DNA from: Lachnospiraceae bacterium
GTDB lineage: Bacteria; Bacillota; Clostridia; Lachnospirales; Lachnospiraceae
Assembly: GCA_024403455.1 (NCBI GenBank)
Contig: JAKSRR010000003.1
Location: 62,001-126,000 of the forward strand
Direction of reading: 5' to 3'
Length of the DNA: 64,000 bases
The position numbers and the translations under genes are program-made. The notes beneath the pieces are model-generated. The model was not told the DNA's origin and did not search any database. It worked only from the letters and a program-made list of their open reading frames with translations. Below are positions 1 through 8,046 of the stretch, piece after piece (positions within the stretch are counted from its first letter, which is position 1; every line of letters begins with the position of its first letter).

Positions 1-215
1 GATTCCAGTAACATATTAAGATACACTTCAATATCACCAATGGGATCTCTATTTACCTTAGCTTCGCCTTCTTTTTCATATACTTTTATAATTCTGTATG
101 CTTCTGCTCTGTTTCTCGTCAGTATAATAAGCACGGCAGCCACAGCAGCGCATACAAGGATTCCTGCAATAATGAATATCTTTTTCTTGTTCATATGCGT
201 TTTATTCTCATCCAT
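1..215 (-). CDS. Partial membrane-anchored protein, probably FecR-domain type
   Basis: Only the first 71 residues lie in the window; the gene runs off the left edge. The frame opens with ATG at 213-215 (MDENKTHMNKKKIF...), followed by one hydrophobic segment (about residues 13-31) and then AYRIIKVYEKEGEAKV. The short charged N-terminus plus a single membrane helix suggests a protein anchored in the membrane with its bulk outside. The segment after the helix resembles, from memory, the start of FecR-type domains in Lachnospiraceae membrane proteins; this is a weak call. It starts 7 nt after the stop of the large secreted repeat protein, so the two are probably co-transcribed. No good ribosome binding site is seen, which fits translational coupling. 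Confidence 0.55.
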   Translation of the reverse strand, partial: MDENKTHMNKKKIFIIAGILVCAAVAAVLIILTRNRAEAYRIIKVYEKEGEAKVNRDPIGDIEVYLNMLLE

Positions 216-222
216 CTATGAC

Positions 223-3200
223 TTAGTTCTTGGTAATTCTGGTACTGGTTTCTTCACGAACATAAACAGTTCCACCCATATATACAGTACTATCACCTTG
301 AATCGTCCAACGTCCTGCTTCTAACGTATAATTCGTTCCTGCATCCAGTCTGACATCATGATTTTCAGGAATAATACCGCTTTCTGTCCATTCCTCCGCA
401 ACGACAATGGTATAGGTGATAGAATTTCCTGCCTGATCAATAGCCTCAATGCGATATACCATTCGTCCCCCTCTGGCCGATAATGCAAGAGAGGCTTTTC
501 CATCAGAAATATCTATTCTTTTACCATTTACTAACACTGTAGCAAGATTTGGATCATTTATGGTATATTCCTGGGTTTCATTGTAAACAACTTTATTATC
601 TTCAATATCTTCATTAAAATGTGGTGCGGCTATGTCCACCTTATAATTCGGCATCTTTTCGCCATCAGACATTGCTCCCGTTTTCACATCTTTAAAGTAC
701 AAAGATTTCTGCTCGCTGACATCACTATACAGGAGCTCATCACTGTACACACCATTAAAATCTGTTCCTATCTGATAACCATTCGGTGCCTTCAGTACAA
801 CGTCCGAGATATAAAAGTCATTTTCGCCCTTTTTGCCAGTTGTGATATATCCAGGACTAGGCATATAGCTTACGACAAATTTTGCTTCTGCATAAGCTTC
901 TAGGTAAAATGCGTTTTCTGGAAAGGTTGCTCTCACTACATAATTTCCAACTGCCCCAGGGATTTCCGTGCTAAATGCTGTATCTGGTGCACCCTCAGCC
1001 TTATATGAAATAACAACTTTTTTAATGCCATTCTTTTCAGAGGATACTTCCGGGGAAGGCGTCATACCAATATAGTAGTCCGCAATCGAAACTTCCCCTT
1101 CTCCCTTTGCCTTCTTAATTTCAAATGAACAAGTTGCCTCAAAGGAAAAATAATTTTCGTTTTCCGGGAAATATAGCTTGGCTACATATTTTCCTGGTAC
1201 CTCGGGCATCTCCTCAGAATAGGTTTTGTCATCTGCACCTGCGAATTTATAGGTAATCTTTGCTGTGCTTAGTTTATAATTCTCTGTTTTAATACGGGGA
1301 ACAACCATCTCCCCATAAGTAACATCCGCAATAGAAAAGTCCACCTTTCCTTCTATCTGATCAACTACAAACGCTATGGTTGGATTCTCATAATTGGTAG
1401 AGAGCGGAGAGGATAGCTCTGCTATTGCAGTATACTCACCAGCCTCTGTAGGTTTTACAGTCGTATAGGCAGAATCCGCTTCCCCCTTTTTCTTGAATTT
1501 AAGAATATACTTTCCGCTGGTCCCACCTACTTCAAGTCCTGTCGCTGCATGCAGCACAGTGGAAGAAAGGGTCTCATTTAACCCTGTTCCACTAAGTGTA
1601 AGTGTTGGCATAACCTTTTTTATTTCAAAGGTTATGGGAGAAGCACTACTTGTATAAGCATTGTAGTTATCATTCTGCGGGAAAGTAATATAAGCATTAT
1701 ATACGCCAGCATCTTCCGGAACCAATGCTGCAGAGTAGGTGGCATCTGCTGCCTTTTTATAATAGATTTTCGCACCAGCCAAATCATAATTGGTGGTGGT
1801 AATAGTAGTTGCAGAAGCTAAGGACTCGCCATAATCAAAGTCGGCGATAGAAAAGGAAACGGTTCCATCTATACGCTCAATGGTGAAATCCTTCGTAGGA
1901 TTGTTTAAACTCGTGGCATAGGTTGCACCCATAAACGCCCTAGCAGTATACTCTCCTGCCGCCGTAGGTCTCGTTGTCGTATACGTACTGTCATCCGCAC
2001 CCTTTACCTTATACTGGAGGGTATAATCTGTACCCTGGGTCAGGGTCTTCTCTACGCCATTCTTTGTATAGGCAACTGTAGCTACCACAGTCTCATTATA
2101 TCCAGTGCCACTTATGGTAAATGTAGGCGTTACTTTCTTTATTTCAAAAGTGACCGGTGATGCTTCACTAGAAAATGCTTTGTAAACATCATTTTCAGGG
2201 AAGGTGAGATAGGCATTATAAATACCCGCTTCCTCCGGAATGAATGTATCAGAATAGGTAGCATCCGTGGATTTCTTATAATATATTTTTGCAGTCTCTA
2301 CAGCATAATTCGATCCTGAAATTGTAATAGCAGACGATAATGACTCACCAAAGTTGAAATCAGCAATAGAAAGCGTTGCCCCTCCATCTGCATGTTCTAT
2401 CGTAAAATCCTTTGTGGGAATATTTAAATTTGATGAACAAGTGCTATTTTTATATATAAGCCTTGCGGTATAATCCCCTGCGGTCTCCCGTCTGTCAGAG
2501 GTATAAGTACTGTCATCAGCACCTTTCACTTTATACTCAACATCGTAATCTGCCCCCTGCACAAGCGTCTTTGTAGTACCATATTCTGAATAAGATACTT
2601 CTACGACTGGATACAACCATGGCTTCTCCTGCGAAATCGTAAATGTGGGGGTAACCTTCGTAACATTAAATGTAGTATTCGCCGTAGCTTCAGTATGCGT
2701 ACTTGACTCTGCTGATTTTAAAGTTACTGTATAACTTCCAACCGATAACTTCTCATTCTGAAATTCAGAAATTGCCTTATATGTTAAACCATCAAAAGAA
2801 TAGGTGACTGCAGCGGATGTATCCGCAGATAGTGTGTAAGATATGGAAGGTTTCTGTCCATATTCTATATCAGGCACGGAAAGTTCAACAAAGTTTTTCT
2901 CCTCTTTGATAAGGTTGAATTTAACAGTGACACTTAGCTCTTCGCCATTAGTATCGTCTTTCACAGCGATTTTAAGTGTATTAGCCCCTGCTTTCAAACC
3001 CATATCAGACGGGTCAAGGAATATATTATAAGTATCTCTATTTGAATCACTGTTTGTCAGAGTTCTGCTTATTCCAGATGATAAAGTCCAAGTATGTTCG
3101 CTCACAGAATAAGCGCCGCATTGAAAAATTAACTCTGCAAATTTAAACGCACTTTCATTACCGGAAACATCGCCAAGATCAATTGTTGGGTCTGATACTT

Positions 3201-3363
3201 GCGTCCCTCCAAAAAATACACCAGATTCTCCACTAGCGCTACATACCATCACAATACTTGTTACAGTATGCTCTGCGGCCTGCACCTCTGGCACATCTAT
3301 CTGTAGTGCCAAAACTGCCACTATCATAAATAGTGCCAGCACTCTTCTTACATATTTCTTCAT
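223..3363 (-). CDS. Large secreted repeat protein with Ig-like modules
   Basis: The frame is open from 3429, but ATG at 3361-3363 is preferred: GGTGGAG lies just upstream and the protein then begins with a signal peptide (MKKYVRRVLALF...VQA-A, cleavage near residue 29). The 1046-residue product has an N-terminal domain (about 30-150) and then alternating ~60-residue units. Type A units contain YKVKGADDSTYT and AGEYTA. Type B units contain SIADFDYG, KIYYKKAADATYS and AGVYNAY. The units resemble MBG/Ig-like beta modules of Firmicutes surface proteins. The C-terminal ~200 residues are non-repetitive, with a further beta domain (VYRIEAIDQAGNSITY). No LPXTG, SLH or choline-binding anchor is seen, so it may be released or bound through a partner. 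The probable FecR-like membrane protein follows 7 nt downstream. Ligand unknown. Confidence 0.8.
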   Translation of the reverse strand: MKKYVRRVLALFMIVAVLALQIDVPEVQAAEHTVTSIVMVCSASGESGVFFGGTQVSDPTIDLGDVSGNESAFKFAELIFQCGAYSVSEHTWTLSSGISRTLTNSDSNRDTYNIFLDPSDMGLKAGANTLKIAVKDDTNGEELSVTVKFNLIKEEKNFVELSVPDIEYGQKPSISYTLSADTSAAVTYSFDGLTYKAISEFQNEKLSVGSYTVTLKSAESSTHTEATANTTFNVTKVTPTFTISQEKPWLYPVVEVSYSEYGTTKTLVQGADYDVEYKVKGADDSTYTSDRRETAGDYTARLIYKNSTCSSNLNIPTKDFTIEHADGGATLSIADFNFGESLSSAITISGSNYAVETAKIYYKKSTDATYSDTFIPEEAGIYNAYLTFPENDVYKAFSSEASPVTFEIKKVTPTFTISGTGYNETVVATVAYTKNGVEKTLTQGTDYTLQYKVKGADDSTYTTTRPTAAGEYTARAFMGATYATSLNNPTKDFTIERIDGTVSFSIADFDYGESLASATTITTTNYDLAGAKIYYKKAADATYSAALVPEDAGVYNAYITFPQNDNYNAYTSSASPITFEIKKVMPTLTLSGTGLNETLSSTVLHAATGLEVGGTSGKYILKFKKKGEADSAYTTVKPTEAGEYTAIAELSSPLSTNYENPTIAFVVDQIEGKVDFSIADVTYGEMVVPRIKTENYKLSTAKITYKFAGADDKTYSEEMPEVPGKYVAKLYFPENENYFSFEATCSFEIKKAKGEGEVSIADYYIGMTPSPEVSSEKNGIKKVVISYKAEGAPDTAFSTEIPGAVGNYVVRATFPENAFYLEAYAEAKFVVSYMPSPGYITTGKKGENDFYISDVVLKAPNGYQIGTDFNGVYSDELLYSDVSEQKSLYFKDVKTGAMSDGEKMPNYKVDIAAPHFNEDIEDNKVVYNETQEYTINDPNLATVLVNGKRIDISDGKASLALSARGGRMVYRIEAIDQAGNSITYTIVVAEEWTESGIIPENHDVRLDAGTNYTLEAGRWTIQGDSTVYMGGTVYVREETSTRITKN

Positions 3364-3456
3364 TCTCTCCACCTTACACTTCACCAAACTATCTCTCCCC
3401 AAAACTTCTGTCCATTTACAGAATTTCATACAAAAAACCTAGTATATTTTACCACA

Positions 3457-3572
3457 TTTTCATCGGGGACGTGTCCTTAGGGTCAACAGAGTTGACCCGT
3501 GTACAGGTATGTCCCTCTGAGCACAGGCGTGTCCCTTTGCATCAAAAAATGGCTTCGGTCATCCCGAAGCCA
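3457..3572. repeat. Intergenic repeat, copy 1 (downstream of hipA)
   Basis: About 115 bp found again at 5196-5305, on the other side of hipBA. Shared blocks are TTTTCATCGGGGAC, GTACAGG(T)-TGTCCCTCTGAGCACAGG-GTGTCCC, and a 9-bp hairpin preceded by six A. This copy carries an extra segment around 3480-3500 (GGTCAACAGAGTTGACC, itself an inverted repeat). No coding frame or transposase is associated. The two copies bracket the hipBA pair as direct repeats. Confidence 0.8.
3544..3572 (-). terminator. Rho-independent terminator after hipA
   Basis: Read on the minus strand, TGGCTTCGG pairs with CCGAAGCCA over a 5-nt loop and is followed by six T. It begins 20 nt after the hipA stop. The same hairpin closes the vWA gene at 5277-5305. 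Confidence 0.8.
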
Positions 3573-3591
3573 CAATCCTTCTCATACCGTT

Positions 3592-4875
3592 TTACGATGT
3601 TAGTATGCTCTTTCTCTTGTATAGTATTTCTTCATACATCTCACTCATACCCCTCAGTCCCTGCTCTGCCAGTTCAACAGCAGCTGATTTAAGTGCACTA
3701 GGAAACGCCGTTACCATCTCATCAAATTTGTGCATAGCCAGTTTTGCACCTAACCCAATGTTTTTTGCCTCTTTTTCAAATGATTCCCTAGAAATATCGT
3801 AGATTCGATATATGCCTCCAATACTCATGGACATATCTTCACTCGAACTTTCATAAATAACAGTGCTGACAATGTCATATGCTGGTGCAAGACGAACGCT
3901 ACATAAATCTTTGCTGTACAAAAGAGATATATTTTTAATATGATTATCCGTATTTCCAATTAAATAATTAAATATACTCATCTCCCACAGTTTCATCTGA
4001 TCTTCTATAGGATTTGACGAATACTGCCCTATAAGATCAAATATTTTTTTCATATATCCAGCATTATTTTTCTCATATTTTTCATTCGCTGGTATTCCAA
4101 GTGCCTGAGAAAAATCCTCTTGATGTAATCTGTATGGCACAGGTAATCCTTCTATAATTCTGCTATTGCCATCTGTTATTCTGTCGTATCTTTTTGTCGC
4201 AAATAAAATATCACTATCCTTATAACTGCCTAGATTTACAATGAAATTTTCTACGACTTCAATTCCCATCTTTTGGGCTGTAAGCATACATAATAGTTCA
4301 TTGTTTACTATACCATTAAGTCTTACATGACTTTGCTTTACTATATGTGTGCTTGGTGCCGTACCCGTTGGCAGAAACCAATTCTTGCCGTCATAACATA
4401 ATCCCACTTTTCCTGATGCACCTGTTAGGGATAAATGTGCTTTTGTTACCAACTCCGCTGATTCAGTTGCCCCCTCTCTTGCGAGTTTTTGAACATCCTC
4501 TTTAGTTAAAACTTTATATCCTGCTTCGATGCATTTACTATTTGAGTCCACTACTCTTATAGCACCCAAACACTCCTGCCCCAATCTAGATAGGATAGTT
4601 AGATAGTCATTTTCATCGGCATGTATCCACTGTGCAACACAGCGCCTAGTAAATCCCTCTGGCAATAAACCTTCAAAAAAACGTTTGGTCTTTTCAGGAG
4701 AAAATGTCTTTTCACTAAGTGGTAGCGCTATAGATACAGGTGTACTAAATGTATTTTTCAAATAATTATCATCATAAGCAAAACACGCGTCATCAACATT
4801 CTCCCCCCTTATGCTTCCCACATAAGTGCTTTCTCCATTGATCTCTATATAAATTTGCAAATCGTGCGTCTTCAT
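3592..4875 (-). CDS. hipA: HipA-family serine/threonine kinase toxin
   Basis: 427 residues, the usual HipA length. HipA kinases phosphorylate translation factors such as glutamyl-tRNA synthetase and cause growth arrest; the partner HipB neutralises them and represses the operon. Visible motifs are SLTGASGKVGL (about 149-159, the loop matching the autophosphorylated serine of HipA), the nucleotide-contact STHIVK (175-180), the catalytic NTDNHIKN (308-315, with D310 as likely base) and the metal-binding D334 in YDIVS. All key positions look intact. The ATG overlaps the hipB stop by 4 nt (ATGA), so translation is coupled. A terminator lies 20 nt downstream. The protein target cannot be told from sequence. 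Confidence 0.93.
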   Translation of the reverse strand: MKTHDLQIYIEINGESTYVGSIRGENVDDACFAYDDNYLKNTFSTPVSIALPLSEKTFSPEKTKRFFEGLLPEGFTRRCVAQWIHADENDYLTILSRLGQECLGAIRVVDSNSKCIEAGYKVLTKEDVQKLAREGATESAELVTKAHLSLTGASGKVGLCYDGKNWFLPTGTAPSTHIVKQSHVRLNGIVNNELLCMLTAQKMGIEVVENFIVNLGSYKDSDILFATKRYDRITDGNSRIIEGLPVPYRLHQEDFSQALGIPANEKYEKNNAGYMKKIFDLIGQYSSNPIEDQMKLWEMSIFNYLIGNTDNHIKNISLLYSKDLCSVRLAPAYDIVSTVIYESSSEDMSMSIGGIYRIYDISRESFEKEAKNIGLGAKLAMHKFDEMVTAFPSALKSAAVELAEQGLRGMSEMYEEILYKRKSILTS

Positions 4876-5084
4876 CCCCTCCTCTCTGCAATTAAATCCA
4901 TTCCTAATATGTGTAATAGCTTGATAACCTTTTCTATCTCCGCAGTTTTCTTTCCTCTCTCAACATCAGAGATAAATGTCACGCTAAGTCCCGTAAACGC
5001 AGATAAATAAGCTTGGCTATACCCTAATTCCTTTCGTCTATTCCTAATAATTTGACCTAATGAGATCGAATCTGTTATTCGCAT
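4872..5084 (-). CDS. hipB: HipB-like XRE antitoxin/autorepressor
   Basis: 70 residues forming one helix-turn-helix domain of the XRE/Cro type (SLGQIIRNRRKELGYSQAYLSAFTGLSVTFISDVERGKK). In known HipBA systems the antitoxin dimer binds palindromes in its own promoter and holds the kinase inactive. AGGAG at 5091-5095 is the ribosome binding site for ATG 5082-5084. Three TATGCCG-type palindromes lie upstream and fit HipB autoregulation. The stop codon overlaps the hipA start by 4 nt. Confidence 0.9.
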   Translation of the reverse strand: MRITDSISLGQIIRNRRKELGYSQAYLSAFTGLSVTFISDVERGKKTAEIEKVIKLLHILGMDLIAERRG

Positions 5085-5094
5085 GTTTTTCTCC

Positions 5095-5187
5095 TATGCC
5101 GTGCGGCTAAATTTCAAAAAAATTGTGTAAAATATGCCGTACGGCATACATTAATTACCACCATTATATTTTATGCCGTACGGCTAA
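5095..5187. promoter_or_regulatory. Three HipB operator palindromes
   Basis: Three 16-bp near-palindromes lie at 5095-5110 (TATGCCGTGCGGCTAA), 5133-5148 (TATGCCGTACGGCATA, perfect) and 5172-5187 (TATGCCGTACGGCTAA). Their centres are 38 and 39 bp apart, a little under four helical turns. The first abuts the hipB ribosome binding site and the third lies between the -35 and -10 elements. HipB as the binding protein is inferred from family behaviour. Confidence 0.85.
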
Positions 5188-5192
5188 GTCAA
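5163..5192 (-). promoter_or_regulatory. hipBA promoter
   Basis: On the minus strand, TTGACT (5187-5192), an 18-bp spacer and TATAAT (5163-5168) form a vegetative promoter. The spacer is almost entirely filled by the third operator palindrome, so bound repressor would block RNA polymerase. Confidence 0.8.
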
Positions 5193-5195
5193 TAT

Positions 5196-5305
5196 TTTCA
5201 TCGGGGACTTTTCATCGGGGACGGTCCTTTTGTGTACAGGTGTGTCCCTCTGAGCACAGGTGTGTCCCTCTGGATTAAAAAATGGCTTCGGTCATCCCGA
5301 AGCCA
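5196..5305. repeat. Intergenic repeat, copy 2 (upstream of hipB)
   Basis: Direct repeat of the element at 3457-3572. It contains the CATCGGGGAC unit twice, then GTACAGGTGTGTCCCTCTGA, GCACAGGTGTGTCCC and the same 9-bp hairpin. It starts 4 bp beyond the -35 element of the hipBA promoter. The hairpin end also serves as terminator of the vWA gene. Confidence 0.8.
5277..5305 (-). terminator. Terminator of the vWA-domain gene
   Basis: Same hairpin as at 3544-3572 (TGGCTTCGG / CCGAAGCCA with a T-run on the minus strand), located 26 nt after the vWA gene stop. Confidence 0.75.
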
Positions 5306-5330
5306 TTGAGAAACACAATGTCTTATCTAC

Positions 5331-5993
5331 TTACTTTCTCGCTTCATAATCTGCGCTAATCGAAGCACAGCATTCCACCATGCATAATTCCTCATCTTCC
5401 CGGCTCTTTGCATTTCTAAATGCACCCACGGTTTTTGCAAGGGTTGCAAAGTTGTGTGCGGTTCCTGCTTTATCGCATTTATAGTTCACTGCGCGGTTAG
5501 CGGCAATACCAAAGTTTCCAGCCACCTTCACAGCATCAATGTTTGCTCCTAAGAATAAGAATTCCCATCCGTGCTTACTCTTTTTCTTTTCAATCATCTT
5601 TTTCACCTTTGCGTGATTGTATTCGCGGCTAGCATTCTCCATTCCATCGGTGGTAATGATAAATAATGTTTTCTCCGGTCTTTCCTCCTCCGGCAATTCC
5701 TTCTGCTTTTTCCCAACAGCATGCACAGTAGAACCGATGGCATCAAGAAGTGCAGTGCAGCCTCTGACGAAGTATTCCTTTTCTGTCATGTTCTTTGCTT
5801 CTCTAAGATCTACCCTGTCATACAAGGTTTCTACCTTATCGTCAAAGAGCACTGTGGTTAAGACTGCCTCTCCTTCCTCCTTCTTCTGCTTCTCTAAAAG
5901 GGAATTAAATCCTCCAATGGTATCTGCTTCTAATCCCTGCATGGAACCGCTTCTGTCTAAGATGAATACTACTTCCGTTAATCCTTTTTTCAT
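5331..5993 (-). CDS. von Willebrand factor A (vWA) domain protein
   Basis: 220 residues, essentially one vWA fold. The metal-ion-dependent adhesion site is visible: DRSGSM (D13, S15, S17) near the N-terminus and TTDGMEN about a hundred residues later. No signal peptide or membrane helix, so cytoplasmic. Bacterial single-domain vWA proteins of this sort (TerY-like) usually act in multi-protein complexes, some tied to metal or envelope stress; the partner is unknown here. GAGGAT lies 8-13 nt before ATG 5991-5993. It is separated from the upstream gene by a terminator at 6083-6113 and is probably transcribed alone. Confidence 0.8.
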   Translation of the reverse strand: MKKGLTEVVFILDRSGSMQGLEADTIGGFNSLLEKQKKEEGEAVLTTVLFDDKVETLYDRVDLREAKNMTEKEYFVRGCTALLDAIGSTVHAVGKKQKELPEEERPEKTLFIITTDGMENASREYNHAKVKKMIEKKKSKHGWEFLFLGANIDAVKVAGNFGIAANRAVNYKCDKAGTAHNFATLAKTVGAFRNAKSREDEELCMVECCASISADYEARK

Positions 5994-6082
5994 AATGAAA
6001 TCCTCACTTTCTTTTTTTGCCTGAACAGTATTTTTTCTGTTCTTTCTTTGTTTGATGATGTCATTATAAAAAATCGTCTAAT

Positions 6083-6113
6083 AAAAAAGGTCGCCCCCAA
6101 AGCGACCCTTTTT
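6083..6113 (-). terminator. Bidirectional-looking terminator
   Basis: GGTCGC (6089-6094) pairs with GCGACC (6102-6107). It is flanked by A-runs and T-runs on both sides and lies directly after the stop of the 6115 gene. Confidence 0.8.
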
Positions 6114-6114
6114 C

Positions 6115-6885
6115 TCACGCTATAATCCCCGGCACTCCATACTCTTCTAATTGCAAATCAATCTCAAAGATATCGTAGATTTTCTTTTCAATAAAATACT
6201 GAAAAATCACATCTCGCATATCGCTGGGGGAGAATGCATAGCCTGCTCTGGACAGAAGATCCTTTGCTTCATCCAAATTACATTTTGCTCCAATACAAAG
6301 ACACAGGCAGGTCAATTTCTGCGGATGATAATCCAAATCATTTTTAATCTTTGCAAAGAGTTTCTTATCTACTGCCGCAGCTTTATAAACTTCAACATTC
6401 TGCATCCCTTTCACTTCTATAAGATGTAACAGATATTCTGAAAAGGAGTCTGCAAGGTGCTTCTGACGCTCATCTAGCTTTTCTTTCAGTTCTTCTAAGA
6501 GTGCATCATAGTCCTGATTAGAATCTTCTTCGAAAGATTCCTCTAGAGCTTCTTCACAGACAGCTGACTCATCCGCGATGTGAGGTGCTGCTTTCCCTGC
6601 CTTCTCCTTTTTGTGAAAGAGAAAACCATGCTCTTCTTTTGTCTTTTCTGGCTTATCTTTCGCATTCTGCGTAGTTGCAGGGAATACCGCTGCTGCCTCC
6701 ATTTTTGGTTCTGCCGCTACAGAAGGCAGCACCATGGGCGCCGGCATAGGGGGAGTCGCTGCTCCAAAACACCGCCTGTCATCCATCACTGACGCGCAGC
6801 TAAACATAGCCACCGTCTTCTCTACATTCTCAGGACGATAGTGGGTATCTATATATTGTTGTAAATCAGGATACTTTACATTCAT
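6115..6885 (-). CDS. Hypothetical cytoplasmic protein with C-terminal helical domain
   Basis: 256 residues from ATG 6883-6885. The frame is open to GTG 6898-6900, but only the later ATG has purine-rich sequence (GGTAGAG) before it. Three parts are visible: a short N-terminus (KYPDLQQYIDTHYRPENVEK), a long low-complexity Pro/Ala/Glu/Lys linker (about 35-145), and a compact helical C-terminal domain of ~110 residues (SEYLLHLIEVKGMQNVEVYK ... VIFQYFIEKKIYDIFEI). From memory, this C-terminal domain, with its DRK/DKKLFAKI and YHPQK motifs, is common in Firmicutes beside macro-domain or vWA proteins; its biochemical role is unknown. It may be an HTH-like module. It lies 39 nt after the sialic-acid-synthase-like gene. 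Confidence 0.65.
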   Translation of the reverse strand: MNVKYPDLQQYIDTHYRPENVEKTVAMFSCASVMDDRRCFGAATPPMPAPMVLPSVAAEPKMEAAAVFPATTQNAKDKPEKTKEEHGFLFHKKEKAGKAAPHIADESAVCEEALEESFEEDSNQDYDALLEELKEKLDERQKHLADSFSEYLLHLIEVKGMQNVEVYKAAAVDKKLFAKIKNDLDYHPQKLTCLCLCIGAKCNLDEAKDLLSRAGYAFSPSDMRDVIFQYFIEKKIYDIFEIDLQLEEYGVPGIIA

Positions 6886-6924
6886 TTTCTCTACCATCAC
6901 AGGACGAAAGCAGGAAGTTTTTCC

Positions 6925-7968
6925 TTACACTCCTCGCAAATCCACAAACGACAGTTTCAAAGGGTCTCCTCGCTCTATATCACAAAGCGCGGTCTTTCCT
7001 AAAATTTCCTCATAATATTTTGGTTTCTCTCCATAGCCTGGACGAATCACGCGTATATTTTCTTCCGTAAAGGTTTCTCCTTTTTTCACATCCTTCACGC
7101 AGAAAATGGAACGACGGAATTTCACGCTTCCTTCTTCCTGTTTGGTGGGGCCATAGGAAACCCTGCCAAGGGCTTTTTCTGCCTGACGAATATCCTGCAC
7201 CATCTGTTTAAACTCCGCAGGCTCCATAGAGAAAGAAGCATCTGGATTTTCAATCTCCCGACTAAGGCACATATGCTTTTCTACAATCTGTCCCCCCATT
7301 ATAACGCTGGTTACCGCGCCAACACTTCCCATGGAATGATCGGAGAGTCCTACTGGCACATGAAAACTCTGCGCCATATCCTGCATGGTTCTAAGATTCA
7401 TCTCATCGGTAATGGCCGGGTAAGCGCTGGCACAACGAAGTAATGCAATCTCATGATTTCCCATGGAGCGAATGGCTTCCACCGCTTCCTCTATCTCTTC
7501 CTTCGTTGCCATTCCCGTAGACATAATAATGGGCTTGCCTTTTGATGCAACATATTTCAGCAGGGGGATATCTACTAACTCGAAAGAAGCAATCTTGTAA
7601 AATTCCACACCAAGCTCTTCCAGAAAATCCACAGAAGAATTATCAAATGGAGTCGAGAAGAAATCAATCCCTACACGATCCGCTTCTTCTTTAATCGCTT
7701 TCTGCCATTCCCAAGGGGTGTACGCTTTCTGATAGAGGTGATATAAATTCTCCCCTTCCCAGGTGCCATCCTCAATCTGAAAATAAGACTTGTCACTATC
7801 AATGGTCAGGGTATCCGCTGTATAAGTTTGAATCTTAATGCAATCCGCACCGCTTTCCTTTGCAGCACGCACAATTTCTAGTGCTCTATCCAAACTTCCC
7901 GCATGATTTGCAGACATCTCTGCAATGACATAGGTCTGTTTTCCCAATATTTCCTGTAAAGTACGCAT
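6925..7968 (-). CDS. pseI: NeuB-family sialic/pseudaminic acid synthase
   Basis: 347 residues, the usual size. The NeuB TIM barrel (about 1-270) condenses phosphoenolpyruvate with a hexose derivative to make a nonulosonic acid; a C-terminal SAF (antifreeze-like) domain (about 285-345, FRRSIFCVKDVKKGE...) closes the active site. Seen motifs are AEMSANHAGSLDRA, IKIQTYTADTLTID, STPFDNSSVDFLEE, IMSTGMAT and GLSDHSMG. The YTADTLTID segment favours PseI (pseudaminic acid) over NeuB. No other nonulosonate genes are in the window, so the rest of the pathway must be elsewhere. Product identity is the main uncertainty. Confidence 0.8.
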   Translation of the reverse strand: MRTLQEILGKQTYVIAEMSANHAGSLDRALEIVRAAKESGADCIKIQTYTADTLTIDSDKSYFQIEDGTWEGENLYHLYQKAYTPWEWQKAIKEEADRVGIDFFSTPFDNSSVDFLEELGVEFYKIASFELVDIPLLKYVASKGKPIIMSTGMATKEEIEEAVEAIRSMGNHEIALLRCASAYPAITDEMNLRTMQDMAQSFHVPVGLSDHSMGSVGAVTSVIMGGQIVEKHMCLSREIENPDASFSMEPAEFKQMVQDIRQAEKALGRVSYGPTKQEEGSVKFRRSIFCVKDVKKGETFTEENIRVIRPGYGEKPKYYEEILGKTALCDIERGDPLKLSFVDLRGV

Positions 7969-8046
7969 ATTTTTATCCTTTGTACTACCGCCTCAATGAT
8001 TCTAAATCTGTAAACACCCTACGAACCTACACTAGCCACAAGCATT

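Noticed and set aside
3457..5305. Insertion sequence or transposon with terminal repeats around hipBA
   Set aside because: The repeats are direct rather than inverted, there is no transposase and no target-site duplication is seen.
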